DNA of 27,214 bases, taken from NCBI GenBank assembly GCA_963521545.1, contig CAUQVP010000014.1, positions 1 through 27,214 of the forward strand, read 5' to 3'. This DNA comes from JABCPE02 sp963521545. GTDB lineage: Bacteria > Bacteroidota > Bacteroidia > Flavobacteriales > Weeksellaceae. Position 1 is the first letter of the stretch, and every line of letters starts with the position of its first letter. Shown piece after piece: positions 7,374-14,788 of the stretch. Below the pieces are notes generated by a model, which saw only the letters and a program-made list of their open reading frames with translations, did not search any database and was not told where the DNA came from. A program made the position numbers and the translations under genes.

Positions 7374-7381
7374 TATTTTTG
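7374..7381 (+). promoter_or_regulatory. Candidate priA -7 box TATTTTTG
   Basis: TATTTTTG fits TAnnTTTG. It contains the first in-frame TTG (7379) of the priA frame, so that TTG is unlikely to be transcribed; the next TTG (7397) lies 15 bases after the box, the normal distance in this window. No TTG at a proper -33 position was found, and the box directly follows a T tract, so chance occurrence is possible. Confidence 0.4.
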
Positions 7382-7396
7382 CAAATAAAATCAAAT

Positions 7397-9844
7397 TTGT
7401 ATTACGCCCAAATCATACTTCCGCTCAATCTTTTAGGGACTTTCACTTACAAAGTTCCCGATGATTTGGTGGATTTTATGGAGGTGGGCAAGAGGGTGCT
7501 GGTTCCTTTCGGCGGCAAAAAGATTTATACAGGAATCGTTTCCGAAATTCATCAGAATGCTCCAGAAACCTTTAAGACAAAGGATATCATCAGTGTTTTG
7601 GACAATGTTCCTATCGTTCCGCAGGAGCAGTTGGATTTTTGGAGCTGGATGTCCGAATATTATCTCTGTAACATCGGCGAAATCTATCGTTTTGCTTTTC
7701 CGTCTTCACTGAAATTAGAAAGTGAAACTTACATAAAACTCAATGCCAGCCAGCAGGTGAATTTTGAAGATTTGGAGGCGAATGAAATCTATCTTATCCA
7801 AGCCTTGGAGGTTAAAAAAGTGCTTAATTTACAGGAGATAGAAGCCTTTATTCCCAAAAAAGAAATCATCAAAACCATCAATTCCCTCATAGACCAAAGG
7901 CTTATCACCATCGATGAAAAAATTACTGAAAAATACAAGATAAAAGAAGCTTCTTATCTAAAAATAAATGATGAGGTTTTGCAGGGAGAAAATCTCGCAA
8001 ATACGCTTTCCCTATTGGATAGGGCTAAAAAGCAGAAGGAACTTTTTCTTTTGATTTTATCTGAACAAAAAAAGGTTGAAAATCAGCCTGTTAAAAAATC
8101 TGATATTTTTGAGAAAGGAAATTTTGGTTCATCTCATCTGAAACCGCTTTTGGATAAAAAAATCGTAGAAGAATATTTTTTAGAAGTTGATAGAATCCAG
8201 CGATACAGCGGAGAATTGGAAGAAATAGAAAAACTCACTCCACACCAGCGGGAAGCTAAAAATCAGATAGACCAAGCCTTTTCGGAGGGCAAAAATGTGC
8301 TTCTCCACGGTGTTACCTCCTCTGGGAAAACGCATGTTTATTTGGAAAAAATAGAAGACTGCATCAGAAGTGGGAAAAATGTTCTTTTCCTCGTTCCAGA
8401 AATTGCTCTTAATCAGCAGATTACCCAGCGATTGGAGAAAAAATATGGAAAGAATTTAGGGTTTTATAACAGCAAACTGAGTGATTTTGAGAAAGTAGAA
8501 GTTTGGCGAAAAATAAAAAACAACGAAATCAAAATCCTGATAGGAACCAGAAATTCGCTTTTCCTTCCTTTTCAGAATTTGGGTCTGATTATCGTAGATG
8601 AGGAGCACGACAGCGCCTACAAACAGAAAGATGCTTTTTTCTTTTTCAATGCGAAAGATGCAGCTTTGGTTTTGGCTAAATTTTATCAGGCGAATGTGAT
8701 TTTGGGTTCTGCAACTCCTTCATTAGAAACATATTACAACGCTCGAAAAGACAAACTGTGCTATATTTATCTCGGAGAAAGATTTGGCGGCACGGCACTT
8801 CCTGTTTATGAATTGATAGATTTCAAATCAGCCATGGACATGAAAAGTGTGGTAGGAAATTTCTCTCAAAGAATGATAAGGGAAATCAGGCATCAGCTTG
8901 ATAATCAGAAACAAATCATAGTCCTACACAATAGGCGAGGCTATGCCAATGTGTCGGAATGCAAGAGCTGCGGGCATGTTACCTACTGCGGAAACTGTGA
9001 TGTGGTGATGACTTATCACAAGACCGAAGACCAGCTAAAATGCCACTACTGCGGTCAAAGAGCTTCTAAGCCTAAATTTTGCCCTAAATGTCATTCGGAA
9101 AACATCAGTATTCGCGGGATAGGAATCGAGCAGGTAGAGGAGGAACTGAATAAGATTTTTCCCAATAGCAGGATAGATCGAATGGATGTAGATTCCATGC
9201 GGAAGAAATTTGCTTACGAAAAACTTTACGAAAAAATAGAAAATGGCGAAACGGACATCATCATCGGTACACAGATGGTTTCCAAAGGTTTAGATTTTCC
9301 TAATATTGAGCTGATTGCCATTCCGAGGGCAGACTCACTACTTCATATTCAGGATTTTAGGATAGAGGAAAGAGCCTACCAGCTGATTACCCAAGTAGCA
9401 GGAAGAGCAGGACGGACTTCTGGGAATGGAAAAGTTCTGATACAGACTTACGACCCCCAAAAGCCTATTTTTCAGCTGATTAAAGAAAGTAAATCCGAGA
9501 AAATATATGAATATTTATTGGGAGAAAGGAAGAAGTTTCATTATCCGCCATTTACGAAACTTATTTTTATAGAGCTGAAACACAGACAGGAAGACAAGCT
9601 GGAAAGAGCGGCTAAATTCCTCGGATATATTCTGCGAAAGTATCTTCCAGGAGAATGTGTTTTAGGGCCAGAAATAGCACCTATCGGCAAGATAAATAAT
9701 CTGTATCAGTTTCAGATTTTGCTAAAATTACCTCGTTCCAAAAAATACAGCGACTACAAAAAATTAGTAGCTATATCGTTAAAAGAATTCGATGGTATAG
9801 CCGCTTACAAAAGCATTAAGCTAAAAACCTATGTTGATTTTTAA
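7397..9844 (+). CDS. priA: Primosomal protein N', replication restart helicase PriA
   Basis: PriA is a 3'-5' DNA helicase that recognises stalled or abandoned forks and reloads the replisome. With the start at TTG 7397 (Y-Y-A-Q-I-I-L-P-L-N-L) the protein is 815 aa. Visible parts: the N-terminal DNA-binding domain opening with A-Q-I-I-L-P-L and G-K-R-V-L-V-P-F-G; Walker A GVTSSGKT at 305-312; Walker B DEEH at 401-404; eight zinc-binding cysteines between 522 and 565 (C522, C525, C531, C534 ... C562, C565); G-T-Q-M-V-S-K-G-L-D-F and Q-V-A-G-R-A-G-R helicase motifs. The frame is open from TTG 7379, but that codon lies inside a promoter-like box. ATG 7478 is too far inside the conserved domain. 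Monocistronic, between the barrel gene and dacB. The start is the only uncertain point. Confidence 0.96.
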   Translation: MYYAQIILPLNLLGTFTYKVPDDLVDFMEVGKRVLVPFGGKKIYTGIVSEIHQNAPETFKTKDIISVLDNVPIVPQEQLDFWSWMSEYYLCNIGEIYRFAFPSSLKLESETYIKLNASQQVNFEDLEANEIYLIQALEVKKVLNLQEIEAFIPKKEIIKTINSLIDQRLITIDEKITEKYKIKEASYLKINDEVLQGENLANTLSLLDRAKKQKELFLLILSEQKKVENQPVKKSDIFEKGNFGSSHLKPLLDKKIVEEYFLEVDRIQRYSGELEEIEKLTPHQREAKNQIDQAFSEGKNVLLHGVTSSGKTHVYLEKIEDCIRSGKNVLFLVPEIALNQQITQRLEKKYGKNLGFYNSKLSDFEKVEVWRKIKNNEIKILIGTRNSLFLPFQNLGLIIVDEEHDSAYKQKDAFFFFNAKDAALVLAKFYQANVILGSATPSLETYYNARKDKLCYIYLGERFGGTALPVYELIDFKSAMDMKSVVGNFSQRMIREIRHQLDNQKQIIVLHNRRGYANVSECKSCGHVTYCGNCDVVMTYHKTEDQLKCHYCGQRASKPKFCPKCHSENISIRGIGIEQVEEELNKIFPNSRIDRMDVDSMRKKFAYEKLYEKIENGETDIIIGTQMVSKGLDFPNIELIAIPRADSLLHIQDFRIEERAYQLITQVAGRAGRTSGNGKVLIQTYDPQKPIFQLIKESKSEKIYEYLLGERKKFHYPPFTKLIFIELKHRQEDKLERAAKFLGYILRKYLPGECVLGPEIAPIGKINNLYQFQILLKLPRSKKYSDYKKLVAISLKEFDGIAAYKSIKLKTYVDF

Positions 9845-9947
9845 GGAAAATTAACAAAATTTATAATGAAATATTCTTTAATTTGAACAATAATTATTAA
9901 CTTTACTTGTTTTTAATATTGGCAATCGTCAATTAAACATCAAAAAA

Positions 9948-11396
9948 ATGAATGCAATGAAAAAGTTTGTAAAGATAACGGCAGTTTCTACGATGCTGCT
10001 TCCACTGGGAGTTTGTGCGCAGAATAATCCACTTTTACCACCTGTATCAGCAGAGAGTATTGTGATAGAAACTCCACCTCCAACTCCTTTGACACCAGAG
10101 GAACAGTTGAACAGCAATATAGCCTCTATGTTTAATGACCCAGTGATGCGAAATGCGCAGTGGGGATTCGTGGTTTATGACCCAAAAAAGAAAAAAATCA
10201 TCAATTCATATAACGAAAACGCCTCATTGATTCCTGCTTCCACTACGAAGTTATTGACCACAGAGGCAGCGATGACTTTGTTTGGTAAAGATTATCAATG
10301 GGTTACACAGTTAGAGCATTCTGGTTCTATTGATGAGCAAGGAATTCTAAACGGAAACCTATACATAGTAGGAAGTGGAGACCCTTCACTAGGAACGGGT
10401 AGGGCAGGAGCTTCTACCTATGGGGCTTTGGTAAGTGATTTTGTAAGGTCTGTAAAAGATTTAGGGATAAAACGAGTAAAAGGAGATATCGTTCTAAAAA
10501 CAGCCGTTTTTAAAAGTAATAAAACCGTAGTTCTCCCAGCAAATATCGTTTGGAAAGGAAGTAGAGGTTATTTTGTACCGATGGGAAGTACCAATGATAC
10601 AGACCCAAGACAAGAGAGACTTTTGGGAAGAAAAAATCCTGAGGATCAAAAATTTGTCTACCTATCGCCTTTTACCCAAGAAATGGTTTATACAGAGAAT
10701 TTTGGAGGAATTGCTCTTTCAACAAAATTACCAGATACACCAGCGTATTTGGGTAACAATTTGAAAGCAAGTCTTGCTAAAAATGGAATCATTACAGAAG
10801 GGAAAGTGATCAACCAGTCTGAGCCAGAGCAAAATCTTTCTGAAGAAAGGAAAAAGATAATGGCATATCAGTCTCCAAAACTGGAAGATATGGTCTATTT
10901 TATCAACCAAACTAGTAACAACCACATGTCAGAAGCATTGCTGAAGACTACAGGTTTCTATAAATATGGAGACTTCTCTCTGGATACAGGAAGAACGATG
11001 ATGAATAAACATCTTTCCAAGAAAATGTTTGATTTTCAAGGGTTTAACTATGCTGATGGAAGCGGGCTTTCTCGTTCTAATGTAGTGACGCCTATTTCTC
11101 AGGTTAAGTTTTTATCCTCTTTGATGGATGATAAGCATTTTGATTCTTATTTCAAATCTTTACCTATTGGTGGACAGACAGGAACTTTAAAATCAATGTT
11201 TAGAAATTCGGATTCCTTTGGGCAAGTTTTTGCTAAAACAGGAACTCTCAACAGGGTAAAAACATTGGCAGGATATATCAAAACTAAAAGCGGAAAACTT
11301 TTGACTTTTTCCCTTTTGATAAATAATTACAGTGGAAGTGTGGGGCAGGTAAAACAGAAGATGGAAAAAATCTTGGCTCCAATCATTGATTTCTAA
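9948..11396 (+). CDS. dacB: D-alanyl-D-alanine carboxypeptidase/endopeptidase (PBP4 type, peptidase S13)
   Basis: This low-molecular-mass penicillin-binding protein trims the terminal D-Ala from, and cleaves cross-links in, peptidoglycan in the periplasm. The 482-aa protein has an N-terminal signal peptide (to about residue 25, G-V-C-A-Q), then a proline-rich stretch (about 28-50). Catalytic motifs in order: S-x-x-K as Ser98-Thr-Thr-Lys101 in PASTTK, S-x-N as Ser323-Asn-Asn325, and K-T-G at 430-432 in FAKTGTLNRVKTLAGY. The large insert between the first two motifs is typical of the S13 family. Either ATG 9948 or ATG 9957 (M-K-K-F) may be the true start; the second gives the more standard signal peptide. 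The region 9845-9947 has no terminator and no convincing TAnnTTTG box. The gene converges on tpx, with a shared terminator at 11403-11440. Confidence 0.95.
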   Translation: MNAMKKFVKITAVSTMLLPLGVCAQNNPLLPPVSAESIVIETPPPTPLTPEEQLNSNIASMFNDPVMRNAQWGFVVYDPKKKKIINSYNENASLIPASTTKLLTTEAAMTLFGKDYQWVTQLEHSGSIDEQGILNGNLYIVGSGDPSLGTGRAGASTYGALVSDFVRSVKDLGIKRVKGDIVLKTAVFKSNKTVVLPANIVWKGSRGYFVPMGSTNDTDPRQERLLGRKNPEDQKFVYLSPFTQEMVYTENFGGIALSTKLPDTPAYLGNNLKASLAKNGIITEGKVINQSEPEQNLSEERKKIMAYQSPKLEDMVYFINQTSNNHMSEALLKTTGFYKYGDFSLDTGRTMMNKHLSKKMFDFQGFNYADGSGLSRSNVVTPISQVKFLSSLMDDKHFDSYFKSLPIGGQTGTLKSMFRNSDSFGQVFAKTGTLNRVKTLAGYIKTKSGKLLTFSLLINNYSGSVGQVKQKMEKILAPIIDF

Positions 11397-11402
11397 AAAA
11401 AG

Positions 11403-11440
11403 AAAAATCCCTAATTCAAATCTGAATTAGGGATTTTTTT
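11403..11440. terminator. Bidirectional terminator between dacB and tpx
   Basis: Perfect 16-bp stem AAAAATCCCTAATTCA / TGAATTAGGGATTTTT with a 4-base loop, flanked by A and T tracts on both sides. It lies 6 bases after the dacB stop and 10 bases after the tpx stop, so it serves both convergent genes. Confidence 0.95.
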
Positions 11441-11450
11441 AGATGTTTTT

Positions 11451-11948
11451 TTATTTTAGAACTGCGATTGCACTTTCGTAATCTGGCTCTTGCTTGATTT
11501 CTGGAACTTGCTCTGTGTAAATGATTTTTCCGTTTTCATCTACGATGATTACAGCTCGGCTGCATAGTCCTTTCAGAGGTCCATCAGTTATTAATAATTG
11601 GTAATCATCAGAAAAACTTCCTCTGAAATCAGATAGGTTGATAACATTTTCTAAACCTTCCGCAGCACAGAATCTATTGAGCGCAAAAGGTAAATCTTTT
11701 GAAATGTTGATTACCACTGTGTTATTTAGAGATGAAGCCTCTTGGTTGAATTTTCTTACCGAAGCAGCACACACTCCTGTATCGATACTTGGAAAGATGT
11801 TGAGAACCACTCTTTTACCACTAAAATCAGATAAAGATTTTTCAGATAAATCGGCAGCTACGAGTGTAAAGTTTTTTGCGCTTTCGCCTACTTTTGGAAG
11901 CTCACCCATTGTATTGATGGGATTCCCTCCTAATGATATTTTTGCCAT
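11451..11948 (-). CDS. tpx: Thiol peroxidase, atypical 2-Cys peroxiredoxin
   Basis: Tpx reduces hydrogen peroxide and alkyl hydroperoxides using thioredoxin. The 165-aa length is standard. The peroxidatic Cys is C60 in FPSIDTGVCAASVRKFN and the resolving Cys is C94 in NRFCAAEG, the spacing that marks Tpx rather than AhpC or BCP. A further Cys occurs in G-L-C-S-R-A, within the usual L-x-x-R-x-V-x-x-x-D region near the C-terminus. The start A-K-I-S-L-G-G-N-P is typical. No signal peptide, so cytoplasmic. Monocistronic, with its own -7 box at 11971-11978 and the shared terminator at 11403-11440. I see no OxyR-like site. Confidence 0.97.
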   Translation of the reverse strand: MAKISLGGNPINTMGELPKVGESAKNFTLVAADLSEKSLSDFSGKRVVLNIFPSIDTGVCAASVRKFNQEASSLNNTVVINISKDLPFALNRFCAAEGLENVINLSDFRGSFSDDYQLLITDGPLKGLCSRAVIIVDENGKIIYTEQVPEIKQEPDYESAIAVLK

Positions 11949-11970
11949 TTTTAAAAATTTTAGTTCGCTA

Positions 11971-11978
11971 CAAAGATA
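11971..11978 (-). promoter_or_regulatory. tpx promoter, -7 box TATCTTTG
   Basis: On the minus strand TATCTTTG matches TAnnTTTG exactly and ends 22 bases before the tpx ATG. No TTG stands at the expected -33 position. The box lies just outside the end of the upstream SGNH hydrolase gene, so tpx is transcribed separately. Confidence 0.55.
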
Positions 11979-11988
11979 GAAAAATAAC

Positions 11989-13293
11989 TTATTTTATCAG
12001 CTCATTCCAGATTATTTCGGCTTGTTTTTCATAGCCAGGTTTTAGGAAATGAACACCGTCAGCATTGGCTTCTTTTCGCTGTAGAGCCTTTTGGAAATAT
12101 CCTATTCCACCCATTTTGGTATGCAGATCAAGGAATGAAGTTTTGTTTTCAGCAGCAACTTCTTTTATCCAAGCAGCAATTTCTTTCACTTTTGCGGATT
12201 TTATTTTGTTATCCGTTGGAGAAATCAGAAGAATAGGGAAGCTGGGATTTTCAGCTCTCCAAGTGTTGATAAGCTTTTTAGCATTGTCTTTGAATTCCTG
12301 CTTTGTGATGTTGCTCAGGGATTCGTTGGTTCCCAGCGCGACAATCAGGACATCGATATTTAGAGATTTTAATTGTTTAGTTTGCAGAGAATATGTCAAG
12401 AAATCGGCATAAGTAGCACCATTTACACCTACCGTGTTGAAAACTACGCCGTTTTTAGCCGTGGATTTCAGGAACTGAAAACCATGCAGAATGTTTCCTT
12501 TTTTTCCATTCATATTGATGATGAATTCCTGAGTAGGATTTTTAAACTTAAAACTAGTGCTGTTTTCCGCGAATTGTCCTTTGCCTATGGGAGTGAGGTT
12601 TTCCTCAAACTGCTTGTCGTAGAGAATTTCTACATTTTCTACTTTTATGGTTTGTCCTGCCTTTGCATTTCGGACATTGTTGCCATTTAGCTGAACCAGT
12701 CGGGTAGTAATTACATTAAATTTAGCCGCGATTTCAGGGAAAGTATCGCCATTTTGAACTTGATAATTCAAAATCGTTTTCTTCGGTTTTATAAAGTTTT
12801 TCAGACTTTGAGAAGTTTTGAAAATAGTAAAATTTTCGCCTGTCAGAGCATTGTCATTAAAGATTTTCACTTCATCAAAGCTGTCTTTTGGGTCACTGAA
12901 ATTGATTTCAATGAAAGAATTTCCGTTGTTTCCCATCACGAAGCCCAAAGCTCCCATTTGTGGATAAACATCCTGCTCATAGACCAGACGGAAAGTCTGC
13001 CAAGCCTGATTAGAATAAGCCGTGAAATCAATCGCTCCGTTTGAGTTTGCCAAAGGATACGGGAAAACCGTTCCCCGCCCTGCATTGCCGTATTTATTTT
13101 GGAGTTTTTTTCTTAAATATTCTGAAATATGTCCTGACTGAATGTGAGAATCTCCGATGAAAAGGATATTCGTAACGGATTCATTTTTATTGAGTTTATC
13201 ATAGAAAGACGCCAAATTTTCTGCGTTTTCTATTTTCTGTGCTGATGCAAACACCGAAAAACCGAGATTTATCAACAAAATTTTTCTTATCAT
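11989..13293 (-). CDS. Exported SGNH/GDSL-type hydrolase with an embedded LysM-like segment, 434 aa
   Basis: A signal peptide (residues 1-19, ending A-S-A-Q) sends it to the periplasm or beyond. SGNH blocks: I-G-D-S-H at 46-50 with Ser49 as likely nucleophile, a G-x-N-G region around 289-292 (G-V-N-G), G-T-N-E-S at 321-325 (block III), and D-G-V-H at 412-415 providing Asp412 and His415. Between blocks I and II, at about 176-218, is a LysM-like stretch: Y-Q-V-Q-N-G-D-T, then I-A-A-K-F-N-V, L-V-Q-L-N-G and A-G-Q-T-I-K-V. LysM binds the glycan backbone of peptidoglycan, so a cell-wall esterase, for example a peptidoglycan O-acetyl esterase, is a reasonable inference; the substrate is not shown by the sequence. 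It has its own promoter (13310-13338). No acyltransferase partner lies next to it. Confidence 0.85.
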   Translation of the reverse strand: MIRKILLINLGFSVFASAQKIENAENLASFYDKLNKNESVTNILFIGDSHIQSGHISEYLRKKLQNKYGNAGRGTVFPYPLANSNGAIDFTAYSNQAWQTFRLVYEQDVYPQMGALGFVMGNNGNSFIEINFSDPKDSFDEVKIFNDNALTGENFTIFKTSQSLKNFIKPKKTILNYQVQNGDTFPEIAAKFNVITTRLVQLNGNNVRNAKAGQTIKVENVEILYDKQFEENLTPIGKGQFAENSTSFKFKNPTQEFIINMNGKKGNILHGFQFLKSTAKNGVVFNTVGVNGATYADFLTYSLQTKQLKSLNIDVLIVALGTNESLSNITKQEFKDNAKKLINTWRAENPSFPILLISPTDNKIKSAKVKEIAAWIKEVAAENKTSFLDLHTKMGGIGYFQKALQRKEANADGVHFLKPGYEKQAEIIWNELIK

Positions 13294-13309
13294 CTTTTTA
13301 GATTTTGGA

Positions 13310-13338
13310 CAAATTTAGTTTTTTTATCATGATAACAA
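13310..13338 (-). promoter_or_regulatory. Promoter of the SGNH hydrolase gene (TTG-N18-TAAATTTG)
   Basis: On the minus strand, TTG at 13338-13336 and TAAATTTG at 13317-13310 are separated by 18 bases, a full match to the Bacteroidota promoter pattern, and the -7 box ends 16 bases before the ATG. The TTG is formed by the last bases of the trpB terminator T tract. Confidence 0.7.
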
Positions 13339-13367
13339 AAAAAGTAACTTAATTAAGTTACTTTTTT
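13337..13367 (-). terminator. trpB intrinsic terminator
   Basis: Perfect palindromic stem: GTAACTT / AAGTTAC extended by A and T tracts (13 bp in all) around the loop AATT. It starts 11 bases after the trpB stop and ends in a run of seven T on the minus strand. Confidence 0.88.
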
Positions 13368-13377
13368 GTCCAATTGG

Positions 13378-14589
13378 TTATAGCTCTCTTTCTACATCCT
13401 TGTCGCCTCTTCCAGAGAGATTTACAAGCACCAGTTGATTTTTATTTTTAAATAATTTCATAGTGAGAGCCACCGCGTGGGAAGACTCTATCGCAGGAAT
13501 AATCCCTTCCAAGCGAGATAAAACTTGAAAAGCTTCTATGGCTTCCTTGTCCGTTACTGAGAAATATTCAGCTCTTTTGGTGTCTTTCAGGAAGGCGTGC
13601 TGAGGGCTTATCCCTGGGTAATCCAATCCCGCTGCGATGGACTCTGATGCGATAGGCTCATTGTTTTCATCAGCCAAACAATAGGAGAAAGTTCCTTGGA
13701 AAACCATCGGCTTACCGTAGTTAAGCGTAGCCGCAGTATGGGAAATTTTGTCCTCTCCACCGCCCTCGGCACCGTATATTTTTACAGATTCATCATTTAA
13801 AAACCCTGAAAACAGCCCGATAGCATTAGAACCACCACCGACACAAGCGACAATGCTGTCTGGAAGGCGATTTTCCTTTTGTAAAATCTGCTGTCTTGCT
13901 TCATTTCCGATTACGCTTTGGAAATATCCCACGATTTTAGGATAAGGGTGCGGGCCTACATGAGAACCCAGCAGATAGTAAGACTCTGGATTTTCTATAT
14001 AATATCCCAAAGCGCTATCCACCGCATCTTTCAAGGTTTTTGTACCTGAATCACATGAAACGACTTCCGCTCCTAAAAGTCTCATTCTTTTTACATTCAG
14101 GAGTTGTCTTTCAATGTCTATTGCTCCCATGAAGATTTTACAAGGAATGTTTAACAAAGCACAAGCCGTAGCTGTAGCCACACCATGCTGCCCAGCTCCT
14201 GTTTCTGCGATTACTTCTTTCGCTCCCATTTTCTTTGCTAAAAGAATCTGTCCAATGGCATTATTTATTTTATGAGAACCTGTATGGTTTAGGTCTTCTC
14301 TTTTGAGGTAAATTTTAGAGCCTACATAATCGCTGAGATTTTTCGCAAAGTAAAGAGATGTGGGTCTTCCCACGAAATCTTTTAAAATTTGAATAAATTC
14401 ATTTTTAAAATCATCAGTTTTGGTAATTTCATCAAAGAAATTGCTCAATTTTTCTAATTGTCCTGCTAAAATAGGAGGCACGAAAGTTCCGCCATACTCA
14501 CCATAATGACCATTGTAAGAAAGCATTTCTACTATTGGTTCTACATTGATTACTTCTTTTTGCCCTTGGGCGTTGTTTGTTGTTGTCAT
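13378..14589 (-). CDS. trpB: Tryptophan synthase beta chain
   Basis: TrpB joins indole and L-serine to make L-tryptophan, normally in an alpha2-beta2 complex with TrpA. At 403 aa it is of the classic TrpB1 type: H-Y-G-E-Y-G-G-T-F-V-P near the N-terminus; PLP lysine K107 in LNHTGSHKIN; catalytic Glu129 in A-E-T-G-A-G-Q-H; phosphate-binding G-G-G-S-N-A; and the final S-G-R-G-D-K-D. ATG 14589 is the only sensible start, with a slightly long N-terminus (M-T-T-T-N-N-A-Q). No trpA, trpC, trpF or trpE lies beside it. It is preceded by a leader ORF with a Trp-Trp pair and a terminator hairpin (14621-14778), pointing to control by tryptophan supply. No TAnnTTTG box was found between that hairpin and the ATG, so transcription probably passes through it. 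Confidence 0.97.
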   Translation of the reverse strand: MTTTNNAQGQKEVINVEPIVEMLSYNGHYGEYGGTFVPPILAGQLEKLSNFFDEITKTDDFKNEFIQILKDFVGRPTSLYFAKNLSDYVGSKIYLKREDLNHTGSHKINNAIGQILLAKKMGAKEVIAETGAGQHGVATATACALLNIPCKIFMGAIDIERQLLNVKRMRLLGAEVVSCDSGTKTLKDAVDSALGYYIENPESYYLLGSHVGPHPYPKIVGYFQSVIGNEARQQILQKENRLPDSIVACVGGGSNAIGLFSGFLNDESVKIYGAEGGGEDKISHTAATLNYGKPMVFQGTFSYCLADENNEPIASESIAAGLDYPGISPQHAFLKDTKRAEYFSVTDKEAIEAFQVLSRLEGIIPAIESSHAVALTMKLFKNKNQLVLVNLSGRGDKDVEREL

Positions 14590-14620
14590 ATTTTTATTAT
14601 TTAAAATTATTATTCAATTA

Positions 14621-14662
14621 TAAAAAATAAAAAGCCGTTAGGAAGTTCTCCTAACGGCTTTT
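14621..14662 (-). terminator. Candidate trp attenuator terminator upstream of trpB
   Basis: Perfect 14-bp stem AAAAGCCGTTAGGA / TCCTAACGGCTTTT (read on the minus strand) with a 5-base loop, followed by TTATTTTTTAT. It lies 32 bases after the leader-peptide stop and about 40 bases before the trpB ATG. Position and strength fit an attenuator; it could also simply end the atpD-atpC transcript. Confidence 0.8.
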
Positions 14663-14694
14663 GTATATTTTGATAAAAATAAAATCTTCTTTCT

Positions 14695-14778
14695 TTACAA
14701 ATATAAAAAGTCGAGCTGAACACCCTCGTTTCTGAGACTGCCAACTTGCCACCATATATTATTTGTAAAGTTTATCAT
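14695..14778 (-). CDS. Candidate trp leader peptide, 27 aa with tandem Trp codons
   Basis: Read on the minus strand, ATG at 14778-14776 opens M-I-N-F-T-N-N-I-W-W-Q-V-G-S-L-R-N-E-G, then seven more codons and a stop at 14697-14695 (with codon 20 being Val). Codons 9 and 10 are TGG TGG (14754-14749). The ATG follows the atpC stop by 10 bases and has an A-rich lead-in like other starts here. A tandem Trp pair in a tiny ORF placed before a terminator and trpB is the layout of Trp-codon attenuation, as in E. coli trpL. An 11-bp inverted repeat (14770-14760 and 14703-14693) brackets the Trp codons. I could not find a strong antiterminator by eye. Not verified as translated. Confidence 0.6.
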   Translation of the reverse strand: MINFTNNIWWQVGSLRNEGVQLDFLYL

Positions 14779-14788
14779 TTTATTTATT

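Noticed and set aside
9898..9921. TAACTTTA and TAATATTG as dacB -7 boxes
   Set aside because: Each is one base off consensus and neither has a TTG at a proper distance, so I did not annotate a dacB promoter.
14698..14705. TATATTTG on the minus strand as a trpB promoter
   Set aside because: It has no TTG at -33 and lies upstream of the terminator, inside the leader inverted repeat. Kept only as a caveat to the attenuator idea.
14695..14760. tRNA-like look of the stretch with GGTGGCAAGTTGGC and GTTCAGCTC
   Set aside because: The would-be T loop lacks the invariant A58 and the arms do not pair into a cloverleaf; the Trp-codon leader explains the segment better.
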